Shown one piece after another: positions 37,194 to 46,771 of a stretch of DNA of 64,000 nt. Origin of the DNA: Streptococcus cuniculipharyngis. Its GTDB lineage: Bacteria > Bacillota > Bacilli > Lactobacillales > Streptococcaceae. The notes under the pieces are model-generated. The model saw nothing but the letters and a program-made list of their open reading frames with translations, had not been told where the DNA came from and made no database searches. The first letter of the stretch is position 1; every line of letters begins with the position of its first letter. Both the position numbers and the translations under genes were made by a program. The stretch spans positions 124,001 through 188,000 of the forward strand of contig NZ_VOHL01000002.1 in assembly GCF_007859195.1 (NCBI RefSeq). Direction: 5' to 3'.

Positions 37194-37217
37194 TGATATA
37201 ATGAAGTCATGACTTCA
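37194..37217 (+). promoter_or_regulatory. acyP extended -10 and 16-base palindrome
   Basis: TGATATAAT (37194-37202) is directed at acyP. A perfect 16-base palindrome, TGAAGTCATGACTTCA (37202-37217), covers the transcription start and precedes the RBS GAAGGGAG. It could be an operator. Confidence 0.55.
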
Positions 37218-37233
37218 GAAGGGAGATTTCACC

Positions 37234-37512
37234 ATGAAAAAACTAAGACTACTAGCCTCAGGTCGCGTTCAGGGAGTTGGCTTTCGCTATGCCGTTGTCA
37301 ATCTAGCCCTAGACATAGAAGATCTTTATGGCCGAGTATGGAATAATGCTGATGGAACGGTCGAAATTCTAGTCCAATCCGAAAATTCTGCCAAATTAGC
37401 AAAATTTATCCAAGACATTCGCAAGGGACCTTCTCCTATGTCTAAGGTTAGCTATTTGGACGTCACCATGGCTAATTTTTCAGATTTCAGCGACTTTCAA
37501 GTGATTTATTAA
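37234..37512 (+). CDS. acyP: Acylphosphatase
   Basis: 92 residues; the small alpha/beta hydrolase of acyl phosphates. The signature SGRVQGVGFRY holds the catalytic Arg (residue about 19), and GRVWNNADGTVEI holds the conserved Asn (about 38). RBS GGGAG, 8 bases upstream. It diverges from the TrmH gene and is followed by yidC after 78 bases. Confidence 0.96.
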   Translation: MKKLRLLASGRVQGVGFRYAVVNLALDIEDLYGRVWNNADGTVEILVQSENSAKLAKFIQDIRKGPSPMSKVSYLDVTMANFSDFSDFQVIY

Positions 37513-37530
37513 ATTCATCCTTGAGAACTA

Positions 37531-37559
37531 TTGAGAAATTAACAAAAAAAAGGTAAAAT
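37531..37559 (+). promoter_or_regulatory. Promoter of yidC
   Basis: TTGAGA (37531-37536), 17-base spacer, TAAAAT (37554-37559), about 30 bases before the GTG start. Confidence 0.6.
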
Positions 37560-37590
37560 AAGGGGTATCTTAAAATTTGAGGAAATTATT

Positions 37591-38517
37591 GTGAAAAAAA
37601 GACAGAAACAATTACGCTTATCTGGGCTTGGCCTGAGCCTACTTTTTCTTCTTGCAGGGTGTGTCCAGCAAAAAAATGGTGTCCCCACTGGAGAAGGCTG
37701 GGTCTATAAACTCCTTGTTGAACCCATGGGCAAATTCATCCAATACTTCGCCAATGACATGGGGCTTGGCTTTGGTATCGCCATTATCCTGGTCACCATC
37801 ATTGTCCGGCTGGTTATTTTACCACTAGGGCTTTACCAAAGTTGGAAAGCCAGCTACCAGTCTGAGAAGATGGCTTATCTCAAACCTATTCTTGAGCCTC
37901 TGCAGAAGCAAATGCAAGCAGCAAGTAGCCAAGAGGAAAAACTAGCTGCGCAAACAGCCCTCCTAGCTGCACAGCGTGAAAATGGGGTCAGTATGTTGGG
38001 GGGAATTGGCTGCATGCCTCTTCTGATTCAAATTCCCTTCTTCTCAGCCCTCTTTTATGCCGCCCGCTTTACTGAAGGGATTGCGGGGCAGAGCTTCCTC
38101 TGGTTTAGACTAGACCAGCCAGATTTACCGCTGGTTATCATTGTCGGGATTCTCTACTATGTTCAATCTTGGCTATCCATGCAGGGCATGCAGAACGCGT
38201 CTCCGGAACAAGCCAAACAAATGCAGACCATGATGTATATGACCCCACTCATGATGGTGATGATGTCCTTTAGTATGCCAGCAGGTGTCACCCTATATTG
38301 GTTTGTCGGTGGTATCTTCTCCATCCTACAACAATTGATTACCATGTCTATTTTACGACCAAGACTGCGTCAAAAAGTTGCTGAGGAATTTGAAAAAAAT
38401 CCACCAAAGGCCTACCAAAGTTCGAAAACACGCAAGGATGTTACCCCAAAAGCCCAAGAAGCTCTTGGCGCTCGAAAACCATCAAACCGCAATGCCGGCA
38501 AGCAACGTCGAAAATAA
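37591..38517 (+). CDS. yidC: YidC/OxaA membrane insertase (lipoprotein form)
   Basis: 308 residues. Signal with lipobox LLAGC (Cys24), then five membrane helices: the first near [20 protein letters not shown] (with the buried Arg of the insertion groove), the others around [27 protein letters not shown] and [20 protein letters not shown]. The basic C-terminal tail ([14 protein letters not shown]) is long, as in YidC2/OxaA2, which binds the ribosome. GTG start with TTGAGGA upstream. It lies next to acyP, as in other streptococci. Confidence 0.94.
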   Translation: MKKRQKQLRLSGLGLSLLFLLAGCVQQKNGVPTGEGWVYKLLVEPMGKFIQYFANDMGLGFGIAIILVTIIVRLVILPLGLYQSWKASYQSEKMAYLKPILEPLQKQMQAASSQEEKLAAQTALLAAQRENGVSMLGGIGCMPLLIQIPFFSALFYAARFTEGIAGQSFLWFRLDQPDLPLVIIVGILYYVQSWLSMQGMQNASPEQAKQMQTMMYMTPLMMVMMSFSMPAGVTLYWFVGGIFSILQQLITMSILRPRLRQKVAEEFEKNPPKAYQSSKTRKDVTPKAQEALGARKPSNRNAGKQRRK

Positions 38518-38528
38518 TTAGACAGTAC

Positions 38529-38563
38529 AAAAAGCAAGAGCCGTAAAGGCTCTTGCTTTTTGT
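38529..38563. terminator. Terminator of yidC
   Basis: 14-base arms AAAAAGCAAGAGCC/GGCTCTTGCTTTTT with a 5-base loop; can act on both strands. Confidence 0.9.
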
Positions 38564-38574
38564 ATATGGAAAAC

Positions 38575-38604
38575 AACAGAAGGTAGAAACAACTACCTTC
38601 TGTT
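38575..38604 (-). terminator. Terminator of greA
   Basis: 12-base arms AACAGAAGGTAG/CTACCTTCTGTT, 6-base loop, then GTTTTCC on the minus strand; just after the greA stop. Confidence 0.8.
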
Positions 38605-38610
38605 ATTAAC

Positions 38611-39093
38611 TTATTTGGTTTTGCTAACACGAACGATTTCAACCTGATAGGCCCCAACAGGTGCATTTATACTGACCTTGTCACCAACTTTTTTACCAAT
38701 CAAGGCTTGAGCAATTGGGCTTTCGTTAGAAATCTTACCAGAGAAAATATCCACACTAGCCGCTCCGACAATTGAATAGGTGTGTTTATCGCCAGAGCCA
38801 ACCTCTTTGACCTCAACAGTTCGTCCGATAGCCACTTCATCTTTGGCAAAGGCATCACTGTCAATAATTTCAGCATAGCGAATTTTAGTTTCCAACATGG
38901 AAATTTGATCCTCAACAAACGCTTGTTCATCTTTGGCCGCATCGTATTCGCTATTTTCAGAAAGATCTCCGTAAGAACGGGCAATTTTAATCCGTTCAAC
39001 AACTTCCGGACGACGAACCAGTTTCAGTTCTTCTAACTCTTTTTCTAACTGCTCTTTCTCAGCTAGGGTCATTTGATAGGTTTTTTCTGCCAT
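38611..39093 (-). CDS. greA: Transcription elongation factor GreA
   Basis: 160 residues, the standard length. N-terminal antiparallel coiled coil ([28 protein letters not shown] ... [16 protein letters not shown], with the acidic tip that enters the RNA-polymerase channel), then the FKBP-like domain ([18 protein letters not shown] ... [20 protein letters not shown]). I start at ATG 39093 (MAEKTYQM), as in the family; 13 further upstream codons are open. Downstream of mltG by 80 bases. Confidence 0.96.
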   Translation of the reverse strand: MAEKTYQMTLAEKEQLEKELEELKLVRRPEVVERIKIARSYGDLSENSEYDAAKDEQAFVEDQISMLETKIRYAEIIDSDAFAKDEVAIGRTVEVKEVGSGDKHTYSIVGAASVDIFSGKISNESPIAQALIGKKVGDKVSINAPVGAYQVEIVRVSKTK

Positions 39094-39173
39094 AATTTTT
39101 CGAAACCTCTTTCTTGATTCTCTGAAAACCAAAGAGCTAGGAAAATTTCCAGGCTCTTGGCTTAGTGCTTAGA

Positions 39174-40892
39174 TTAGTTCAATTGACTATTAACGTATTT
39201 TTCAACATTGGCTGAATGTTCTTCGTAGCTGGTTGCATAATAAACATTTCCTGTTTTAACATCAGCAACAAAATACAAGAAATTCGTATTAGCTGGAGCT
39301 ACCGTTGCCTTAATCGCTGACAGACTTGGACTATCCACTGGACCAGGCATCAAGCCTGTGTTACGGTAAATATTATAAGGGGAGTTAATCTCTGTATTGA
39401 TGGCCGCATCTTCAGCTAGCGTTGTTTTTTGTCCCAGTTTACCCATGGCATATAAGATAGCAATGTTACTTTGGAGTGGCATATTTTGTTGCAAACGGTT
39501 ATTAAAGACACTAGCAATCATCTTACGATCATCATCTGTTGACCCTTCTTTTTCAACCAAAGATGCCAGGGTCAAGACTTCATTAACGGTCTTACCAGAA
39601 GCTGCGATTTGATTGTAATATGGCGCTAGTTGGGCATCCATCGTTGCAATCATTTCTTCAACCAACTCTTCTAGGGTTGTTTCTTCATAGTAATTATAGG
39701 TTGCTGGGAAAAGATACCCCTCTAACTGGTAAACGGCATCATTGGCTGATGGCAGTCCCGATAAGAGATTTGGGTATTTTTGAACCATTTTGTTGATGAA
39801 AGTCTGGTTAGCTACCAATTTCAAAAATTCATCACGACTAAACGGTGTTTTATCTGACGTATCCTTGGTATTGGCATTGCTGGTCACTGCTTGAGAAATC
39901 TGGTCAATCGTATAACCTTCTGTGACTAACACTTTACCCAAGGCTGGACGTGTCGGCTCAGCCGTGCCTCCTTTTTGCAATTCCGCAGCAATATCATCCA
40001 AGGACATATTTTTTTGGAAATTATAGTAACCACTTTGGAAATTAGTATAATTACGGAATTTAGTGTAGTAGTTAAAGATTGTGCCATTTTTGATGACACC
40101 AGCCTGTTCAAGGATTTGACCAATCAGCTTGTTACCAGAGCCGGCCGGAATTTCTACCTGCACATATTCTGTCGAGGTAGAATCTACTGGATTAAGGGCT
40201 CCCTTGACATAGCGATAACCAAAGAAGGCGGTCACCAACATCAAGATAACAATAATAGAAATTAAGATTGTAGAGATTTTCTTGGCAATACTATCCGTCT
40301 TTTCTTTCTTGTTGCTATAAGCAGGCCGGTCCTCTTCTTCCAAAACAGAATCTGAGGCAAAAGGTACCTGAGTATCTACCAGGTCCTCTTCCTCAGGAAC
40401 CATTTCTAAACCTGATTCCACCTGACTTTCTGCCAGTTCTTCTTCAGGCAGGTCAGCCAAGCCAACCAAGTCCGAAAGATTCTGTGTCTGAACCAGCTCA
40501 ACGGTTTCCTCCTGAGGAGACAGGTTCAAGGATTCAACCTCTTCTGCTTCTAAGCTAGGCTCTTGAGGGCGAGTCACATATGCGGCCTGCTCATTGAGCT
40601 CCTTGGTATTCACCGCTAATTTTTCTACTCGAATGTCATCTAAGGCAGACTGGACTTGACGTTCCAGTTTCACTCGCTCTTCAGTCACTCGTTGTTCTTC
40701 TAAACGACGTTGTTCTTCATACTCGGCCAACAATTCTGCTGTTCGTTTAGCAGCTGCCTCTGCTTCTAATTTTTTTTGATATAATTCTTCTTCTCGAAGT
40801 TTTCTTAGTCTATTGGCCTCTTCCAATTCTGCTAAAATCTGCTCCTTAAAAGACTGGCCTGTCGGAGTCTTTGGCTTATTCGTGTCAGTCAA
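39174..40892 (-). CDS. mltG: Endolytic murein transglycosylase MltG
   Basis: Cuts nascent glycan strands and cooperates with peripheral wall synthesis. 572 residues: a long cytoplasmic region of 200 residues (a Glu/Arg/Lys coiled coil at about 15-105, then an acidic stretch), one membrane helix (about 207-228), a LysM-like segment and the YceG domain with the catalytic Glu in LASLVEKEG. Conserved PLQSNIAILYAMG and YNIYRNTGLMPGPVDSPS follow. The cytoplasmic extension is present in streptococcal MltG but not in E. coli (about 340 residues). Confidence 0.94.
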   Translation of the reverse strand: MTDTNKPKTPTGQSFKEQILAELEEANRLRKLREEELYQKKLEAEAAAKRTAELLAEYEEQRRLEEQRVTEERVKLERQVQSALDDIRVEKLAVNTKELNEQAAYVTRPQEPSLEAEEVESLNLSPQEETVELVQTQNLSDLVGLADLPEEELAESQVESGLEMVPEEEDLVDTQVPFASDSVLEEEDRPAYSNKKEKTDSIAKKISTILISIIVILMLVTAFFGYRYVKGALNPVDSTSTEYVQVEIPAGSGNKLIGQILEQAGVIKNGTIFNYYTKFRNYTNFQSGYYNFQKNMSLDDIAAELQKGGTAEPTRPALGKVLVTEGYTIDQISQAVTSNANTKDTSDKTPFSRDEFLKLVANQTFINKMVQKYPNLLSGLPSANDAVYQLEGYLFPATYNYYEETTLEELVEEMIATMDAQLAPYYNQIAASGKTVNEVLTLASLVEKEGSTDDDRKMIASVFNNRLQQNMPLQSNIAILYAMGKLGQKTTLAEDAAINTEINSPYNIYRNTGLMPGPVDSPSLSAIKATVAPANTNFLYFVADVKTGNVYYATSYEEHSANVEKYVNSQLN

Positions 40893-40922
40893 ATTCTCAA
40901 CCTCCCATCTTTATCAAACGCC

Positions 40923-40951
40923 ATTATAACCTAAAAACGTGATAAAATCAA
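40923..40951 (-). promoter_or_regulatory. Promoter of mltG
   Basis: TTGATT (40946-40951), 17-base spacer, TATAAT (40923-40928) on the minus strand; RBS GGGAGG downstream. Confidence 0.75.
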
Positions 40952-41008
40952 GACTTCACTCTATTTTCGGTTACTTTTCAGTTAAATGTTATCTTGTCGT
41001 AATAATTA

Positions 41009-41506
41009 TTAATCTTGATATTGGGGATTATACCAAACCAGATTAAACCACTGACAAGCTGCCAGTTGAGAGGCTGATTCCCCTTCATCCACAAAGCCAT
41101 TCATCTCATAATACTTGATGAGGTAGTCATGGCAGGTCAAACTGAGACCACGACGATTTTGGACCACTGCCAAATCCTTGACTGCCGCCAATAAGGTGCT
41201 TCCAATGCCCTGACCCTGATGACTCTTAGCAACTGACAAGGCGCTGATGATAAGGAAGCCTCCCTGACCTTGATTGGGAACAGCTCCCATAAAAACATCA
41301 TCAACAAGGTACTTCTCTTGGCGCACATGGGCAGTAATATAGCCAACCACTTGTTGATCAATGTCAGCCACCAGAAAACTGTCGCTGATATGAGCAATCT
41401 GTTCTCTCATCGCAGCTTCCGAAATAGCCTCTGCTGGCAGAAAGTTTTCACGTTCAAGAACCATCAAACGAGCTAAATCTTCTGGCTTAACATGCCTAAT
41501 TTGCAT
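41009..41506 (-). CDS. GNAT family N-acetyltransferase
   Basis: 165 residues of GNAT fold: QIRHVKPEDLARLMVLERENF at the start, the beta-4 LSVAKSHQGQGIGSTLL acetyl-CoA loop (Q/R-x-x-G-x-G) and LSLTCHDYLIKYYEMNGFVDEG. The acceptor is unknown. I start at ATG 41506 (MQIRHV), 6 bases after GAGG; the open frame begins with TTG at 41518. It follows murC by 15 bases. Confidence 0.88.
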   Translation of the reverse strand: MQIRHVKPEDLARLMVLERENFLPAEAISEAAMREQIAHISDSFLVADIDQQVVGYITAHVRQEKYLVDDVFMGAVPNQGQGGFLIISALSVAKSHQGQGIGSTLLAAVKDLAVVQNRRGLSLTCHDYLIKYYEMNGFVDEGESASQLAACQWFNLVWYNPQYQD

Positions 41507-41521
41507 CATTTTCCTCAAACC

Positions 41522-42853
41522 CTATTGATTACTACTAGCCAGACTGGCAACCAAGCTTTCAAAAGCGTATTCATAGGTTTGGATATCGCCAGCTCCCATA
41601 AAAACATAGACCGCATTATCATGGTCTAATAGGGGAGAAACATTGTCCACGCTGATGACCTGGACTGGTTTGGCAATATTCGCCGCCAAATCTTCAATCT
41701 TGACCTGGCCATTATCCACCTCACGGGCTGAGCCATAAATCTGCGCTAAATAAACATAATCAGCTTCATTCAAGGCTTGAGCAAAATCATCTAGCAGGGC
41801 AATAGTCCGAGTAAAGGTATGGGGTTGGAAAATTGCTACCACCTGTTTAGCTGGATATTTCTGACGGGCTGCATCTAGGGTTGCGATGATTTCAGTTGGA
41901 TGGTGGGCAAAATCATCGATGATGATGGTTCCATCAACAATTTTTTCCGTAAAGCGACGTTTAACACCTGAAAATGTTTTTAAGTGCTCTGCTACCAAGC
42001 TCATCTCAAAACCTGCAATATGGAGATTGCCGATAACTGCTGTGGCATTTAACACATTGTGACGACCAAAGGCAGGAACATGGAAACTCCCCAACTCCAC
42101 CTGTCCATAGCGCACCTTGAAATCAGATCCATTGGTTGTACGGACCACATCATAGGCAATAAAATCACAATCTTGGTCAAAGCCATAATAGTAGATTGGC
42201 GCCGTAGCTTCTAACTGGCGCAATAGGGGATCCCCACCAAAGACAAACAACCCTTTGGTAATCTGCTTGGCATAGTCATTAAAAGCATTGAAGACATCAT
42301 CAAGACTAGTGAAATAATCTGGATGGTCAAAGTCAATATTGGTGATAATGCTGTACTCTGGATGATAGGGTGCAAAATGACGCTCGTATTCGTCAGATTC
42401 AAACACAAAATACTCACTTTTGGCTGAGCCACGTCCTGTTCCATCACCAATCAGATAAGAAGTGTCAGTGATATTTTTCAAGACGTGTGATAAAAGGCCG
42501 GTTGTCGACGTCTTACCATGGGCCCCCGCCACACCTAGACTGGTAAATTGGCGCATGAACTCCCCTAAAAATTCATGGTAACGCTTGAAAGGTATTCCTT
42601 GCTGAACTGCATAGGCCACTTCAACATTATTATCTTCACGAAAGGCATTCCCTGCAATAATTTCCATGTCCGCCTGGATATTATTTGAATCAAATGGTAG
42701 GATGGCTACCCCTGCTTGCTCCAAACCGTACTGTGTAAAGTAGTACTTATCAACGTCACTTCCTTGTACCTTATGCCCCATTTGGTGCAACATCAACGCT
42801 AAGGCGCTCATACCTGCACCTTTAATTCCAATAAAATGATAAATCTTTGTCAT
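41522..42853 (-). CDS. murC: UDP-N-acetylmuramate-L-alanine ligase
   Basis: Adds L-Ala to UDP-MurNAc. 443 residues: Rossmann motif [15 protein letters not shown] loop [12 protein letters not shown] (about 110), [33 protein letters not shown] and [10 protein letters not shown]. It follows the unknown 207-residue protein by 8 bases. Confidence 0.98.
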   Translation of the reverse strand: MTKIYHFIGIKGAGMSALALMLHQMGHKVQGSDVDKYYFTQYGLEQAGVAILPFDSNNIQADMEIIAGNAFREDNNVEVAYAVQQGIPFKRYHEFLGEFMRQFTSLGVAGAHGKTSTTGLLSHVLKNITDTSYLIGDGTGRGSAKSEYFVFESDEYERHFAPYHPEYSIITNIDFDHPDYFTSLDDVFNAFNDYAKQITKGLFVFGGDPLLRQLEATAPIYYYGFDQDCDFIAYDVVRTTNGSDFKVRYGQVELGSFHVPAFGRHNVLNATAVIGNLHIAGFEMSLVAEHLKTFSGVKRRFTEKIVDGTIIIDDFAHHPTEIIATLDAARQKYPAKQVVAIFQPHTFTRTIALLDDFAQALNEADYVYLAQIYGSAREVDNGQVKIEDLAANIAKPVQVISVDNVSPLLDHDNAVYVFMGAGDIQTYEYAFESLVASLASSNQ

Positions 42854-42861
42854 CTTGTCTC

Positions 42862-43485
42862 CTACTTCATGTCTTCAAAACGCGTCAAATTTAATTCTTG
42901 CGCCACTTGACGTTCTTTTTGAAGCTGATGTTCTGTTTGATTGTAAATTTGACTTCGTTTTAAGAAATCATAGTTATTTTTTTTAGGTTTCTCCTTGATA
43001 GAAAGGTTGTTTGGTTCCTGATAAAGGCGCGGTAGCTCAGCCAAGATATACTCCTCTTGCCTAAGGTGATTAGCCAACCTGGCTAGGGGGCTAATAACCT
43101 TTGGCTTGTCTCTCTTGTCCGAAGGTACCGGTTTAGTCGGTTCCCTCTGAAAGCTAGGTTTAGCCGGAATTTTCATTTCCTGGGCCAAAAAAGTCTGTCT
43201 TTTCTGCTTCAAATCTTGCTTGGCTGCTTCCCGCATTTCCTGAGCGTAGGATTTAGTTGTTACAGGAGCAGGAGCTGGCTTGGCTGAAACAGTTAGCTCA
43301 TCTGACCCTGTCATTTGCGAAATGGGCTGATAGGCCGGTACTTTATCTGCATAAGTTTTTTCTTGATAAACTCCTGAGATATTGCTAATCAAATCTTCCT
43401 TATCGTACAGGTGCATGACGGGAGCTGGTGTCATCACAGGCTCATTGTCAGCCACTAAGGGAAACGGTCTTCTTCCTTTTGCCAT
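42862..43485 (-). CDS. Unrecognised basic streptococcal protein
   Basis: 207 residues, no signal peptide or membrane helix. Basic and disordered-looking: a Pro/Ala/Lys-rich middle ([50 protein letters not shown]), then a better conserved-looking C-terminal part ([63 protein letters not shown]) likely to be helical. I do not recognise a family; a protein of unknown function occurs at this position (SNF2 helicase - orf - murC) in other streptococci. It has a good promoter and RBS AAGGAGG, 8 bases from its ATG, and is 8 bases before murC, so it is cotranscribed with murC. Confidence 0.8.
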   Translation of the reverse strand: MAKGRRPFPLVADNEPVMTPAPVMHLYDKEDLISNISGVYQEKTYADKVPAYQPISQMTGSDELTVSAKPAPAPVTTKSYAQEMREAAKQDLKQKRQTFLAQEMKIPAKPSFQREPTKPVPSDKRDKPKVISPLARLANHLRQEEYILAELPRLYQEPNNLSIKEKPKKNNYDFLKRSQIYNQTEHQLQKERQVAQELNLTRFEDMK

Positions 43486-43510
43486 GGGAACCTCCTTTCT
43501 ACGCTTGTTT

Positions 43511-43539
43511 ATTATACCTTAATTTCTCTTTTTTTTCAA
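43511..43539 (-). promoter_or_regulatory. Promoter of orf207-murC-GNAT
   Basis: TTGAAA (43534-43539), 17-base spacer, TATAAT (43511-43516) on the minus strand, about 25 bases before the start codon. Confidence 0.75.
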
Positions 43540-43561
43540 AACTTCTTTTTTAGAAAACACC

Positions 43562-43595
43562 CTTTGAAAAAGAGCCAGCTTTTGCTGACTCTTTC
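43562..43595 (-). terminator. Terminator of the SNF2 helicase gene
   Basis: Minus strand: AAAGAG-CAGC arms with one mismatch and loop AAAA (43568-43595), then TTTTTCAAAGG. Confidence 0.7.
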
Positions 43596-43603
43596 TGTGT
43601 CAA

Positions 43604-46600
43604 TTAGTCCAAGCCAAGAATTTGCCTCACCTCTGCCAAACTAAGATTAGAACGACTCTCTTTGCCATCTAAAACCGTTGTAATTAAGTGACGTTTATTC
43701 TCTTGCAAGGCTAAAATCTTCTCCTCAATGGTGCCACGAGTAATCAGGCGATAGACTTCGACATTCCGTTTTTGTCCTAAGCGATGGGCACGACCAATGG
43801 CTTGCATTTCCACCGCAGGGTTCCACCATAAGTCAATCAAGACAACTGTATCTGCCCCTGTTAAATTCAAACCGACCCCTCCTGCCTTGAGGGAAATTAA
43901 GAAAAAGTCCCCTTGCCCCTCATTAAAGGAGCGAGTCATCTCTTGACGTAGAGAAGCTGGCGTTGAACCGGTTATCTTATAACTGGTTAGGCCTTGTTGC
44001 CCTAACTCCAGTTCGATTAGGTCTAGCATCCCCCTAAACTGAGAAAAAATCAAGGCACGATGCCCACTTTCTCGTAGTTGCGTCAAGAGCTGACGCAAGC
44101 TTTCTAATTTACCACTACTTCCTTGATAAGGCATAAAGAGGGCGGGAGTGTCACAAATTTGACGCAAGCGCATAATACCCGACAGAATTTCCATCTTTTG
44201 CGATTGAAAATCCTGCGCGGAGGTTTCTCTGACTCGCTCTTGCATTTGGCGTAACTGGGCCAAATAAATCGCCTTTTGCTCATCAACCAGTTCATTATGA
44301 TAAACTATTTCCATCAAGTCTGGTAATTCCGGCAACACATCTTCTTTTTTCCGGCGCATGACAAAAGGACCAATATATCTTGCCACCAAACTTGGAGGCA
44401 TTTTGACAAACTTGGGTAGGCTAGGAAGGAGACCTGGCAAGACAATTTGAAAAATCGACCAGATTTCCTGTAACTTGTTTTCAATAGGAGTTCCTGACAA
44501 AGCAAAACAACGCTTGGCGGGGAACTGTCGCAAATGCTGGGCAATTTTGGTTTGATTATTCTTCATCACCTGAGCCTCGTCTAAGATGAGGTAATCAAAG
44601 TTATGGGCCCGATAAGCTTCAAAATCCTGACGGAAGGAGGCATAGCTGGTAATGGTCACTTGATGATTTTCTGCGATACATTGATCTCGGACGGCCTTTT
44701 GGCCATAGGAAACAACGACATCCAATTGGGGAGCAAATTTGACAAATTCATCCTGCCAATTGTAAATCAAGCTAGAGGGAGCTAGAATTAACACTTTGGA
44801 TTCAGGATTTACTTTTGACGATAAGAAAGCGATGGTCTGTAAGGTTTTACCTAACCCCATGTCATCCGCTAAAATCCCCCCAAAGCCATAATGGTCCAAC
44901 ATATTAAACCAGCGGACACCCACCAGCTGATAATCTCTCAACTCAGCCTTGACCACTAACTGATCTAGTTGAAAGGCTTCAGGATGGGTCAAATCATAGG
45001 CCAGTTGCTGAAAGTCTTCAGACAAACGAACCGAATCTAGTCCCTGAACCGCCTGTGACAACTGATAGGCTTGGCGAGGCGCCAATAAAAAACGGTTATC
45101 TTTGGCCGATGATAGCTTTAGCCCATGCAGGGTATCACTAATGCCCTGTGTTTCTTGGTCAAACAGAATCAACTGCCCCTCTTGGCTAATAAAATGGGCC
45201 TGATGATTAAAGAGAGCCGTCATGGCTTGGCTAACATCTGCTTCATCAATACCAGAAAAGTCAAAGGAGACTTCCAATAGACCACCGCTATGGTCAATCA
45301 ATACTTGCGGTCGGGACACTGCCCGTAAGGCCCAGATGTCTTGGGACAGTCTTACCGTTCCTAGCGCCTCCAAGGACGGAACAGTTTTAGCAAAAAAATC
45401 ATAGATGTTTTTTGAAGTCAATGGTACATGATGAGCCTGAAAATCCCCTTGAAAACCATGAGCAAGCAAGGTCTGAAAGACCTCTTCCTCATGCTGAAAA
45501 TGACTAGTGTAGGGCAGAGCTGATAAGTCTTGACGACTTCTAACCAAATGTTCACCATAGTCAAAGGTCAGGGACAGGAGCAGGCGACCATCCGCTAAAA
45601 GATCCACGTCAAACTGAGGAACAAAATCTTTGACCATAAAATCAAGAGGAGCATTTACTTGCCCCAAAAGTTGAAATTCTGGTAAAACGGCTGCTAATTG
45701 GGCCTTATCTTCCAAATTAAAAGTAAGACGACGACTACCATCATCTTCTAATGGCAGACTCCTCAAGGCTCCCACCAAACGAGATTGCTGGACAGTCAGC
45801 CGATAAAACACCCCCTCAAACCATAGGTAATCATGATCAAAAAAGAGCTCCTGACTTTTTTCCAAAATCAATAATTCAATCTGCTGACCTTTTTCCACAA
45901 TATCAAAAGAATAAAGTGGTTGGTCTGGACTTAACTCACGACACTCCAGTTTCTCATAGAGGGTCTCTCCATCTTCAAAACGAAATTCATGTAAGTTTTG
46001 AAACAGGCCGAGGCCTTCCTCAAAAAAGCCACCAAACAAGGAAAGATGACGCCCCTGGTTGGGAAGAAACACAGCAGTAATACTTTGATTACCCTTGGGT
46101 AACATACGCCATAAAAAACGAATAAGTGCCTGACTAGGCTGATCAAATTTTAACAATGATAGAGGTTCAAAATACTGCTTATTGATCTGATAACCTGTTT
46201 CCTTTTTGACCGTCGTCAAAAAAGCTCTAATGTCACGAATGATATAAGTTCGTTGATCGGGGAGACGATTGATTTTTAGGGTCCACCAAATATCACTCGC
46301 ATAGGGGCTAAACTGTCCCTGAACAGACAGGCGATACGTGGTTGTCCGATCTTGATTACTGGCTAAGCCTTCTAAAAATAGGCTACCAAAAGACTTGGTC
46401 CGCTCCGCCTTAAGGTTTGATTGGGCAGCCATAGCTTGTCGGTTTTTAAAACGATTGTCCTTGTTGAGAGCATGCTCCACTGCCGCCAGGTGGACACAGT
46501 AATCTTTTTCCGCAAATGATTGACAGGCACAATGTACCAAGTGGTCATTAAAGGAATAACAAATAGCGATTCCTGCTACTTGGGCTTCAATTAGCTCATC

Positions 46601-46684
46601 TTTTTCATCCAAAAAAATAACTAGACCTTGGTCGTATAGGGCTATGCCTTCATTACGCACCCGTCCAGGAATCATTCTTCCCAT
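43604..46684 (-). CDS. SNF2-family helicase with SWIM zinc finger
   Basis: 1026 residues. An N-terminal SWIM finger (CAC at 52-54, Cys63, His65), a bacterial SNF2-associated domain to about 570, then the two RecA-like lobes: ADDMGLGKTLQT (Walker A), LILDEAQ (Walker B, DEAQ), LSGTPIENKL (motif III), RALIFSQF, LISLKAGGVGLNLTGADTVV and IGRAHRLGQ (motif VI). ATP-dependent double-stranded DNA translocase; the remodelled substrate is unknown (RNA polymerase recycling by RapA is a more distant relative). Monocistronic, upstream of the murC group. Confidence 0.93.
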   Translation of the reverse strand: MGRMIPGRVRNEGIALYDQGLVIFLDEKDELIEAQVAGIAICYSFNDHLVHCACQSFAEKDYCVHLAAVEHALNKDNRFKNRQAMAAQSNLKAERTKSFGSLFLEGLASNQDRTTTYRLSVQGQFSPYASDIWWTLKINRLPDQRTYIIRDIRAFLTTVKKETGYQINKQYFEPLSLLKFDQPSQALIRFLWRMLPKGNQSITAVFLPNQGRHLSLFGGFFEEGLGLFQNLHEFRFEDGETLYEKLECRELSPDQPLYSFDIVEKGQQIELLILEKSQELFFDHDYLWFEGVFYRLTVQQSRLVGALRSLPLEDDGSRRLTFNLEDKAQLAAVLPEFQLLGQVNAPLDFMVKDFVPQFDVDLLADGRLLLSLTFDYGEHLVRSRQDLSALPYTSHFQHEEEVFQTLLAHGFQGDFQAHHVPLTSKNIYDFFAKTVPSLEALGTVRLSQDIWALRAVSRPQVLIDHSGGLLEVSFDFSGIDEADVSQAMTALFNHQAHFISQEGQLILFDQETQGISDTLHGLKLSSAKDNRFLLAPRQAYQLSQAVQGLDSVRLSEDFQQLAYDLTHPEAFQLDQLVVKAELRDYQLVGVRWFNMLDHYGFGGILADDMGLGKTLQTIAFLSSKVNPESKVLILAPSSLIYNWQDEFVKFAPQLDVVVSYGQKAVRDQCIAENHQVTITSYASFRQDFEAYRAHNFDYLILDEAQVMKNNQTKIAQHLRQFPAKRCFALSGTPIENKLQEIWSIFQIVLPGLLPSLPKFVKMPPSLVARYIGPFVMRRKKEDVLPELPDLMEIVYHNELVDEQKAIYLAQLRQMQERVRETSAQDFQSQKMEILSGIMRLRQICDTPALFMPYQGSSGKLESLRQLLTQLRESGHRALIFSQFRGMLDLIELELGQQGLTSYKITGSTPASLRQEMTRSFNEGQGDFFLISLKAGGVGLNLTGADTVVLIDLWWNPAVEMQAIGRAHRLGQKRNVEVYRLITRGTIEEKILALQENKRHLITTVLDGKESRSNLSLAEVRQILGLD

Positions 46685-46733
46685 GCTCTCACTCCTTTTT
46701 ATTAGTTAAATTATAACAAAATTTTCCAAAAAA

Positions 46734-46764
46734 ACAAAAAATAAGTGGAGTTTACCCCACTTAT
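46734..46764 (-). terminator. Terminator of the nrdR-dnaB-dnaI-der operon
   Basis: 8-base arms ATAAGTGG/CCACTTAT, 8-base loop, followed by TTTTTTGTTTTTT on the minus strand. Confidence 0.85.
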
Positions 46765-46771
46765 CGGTCTA

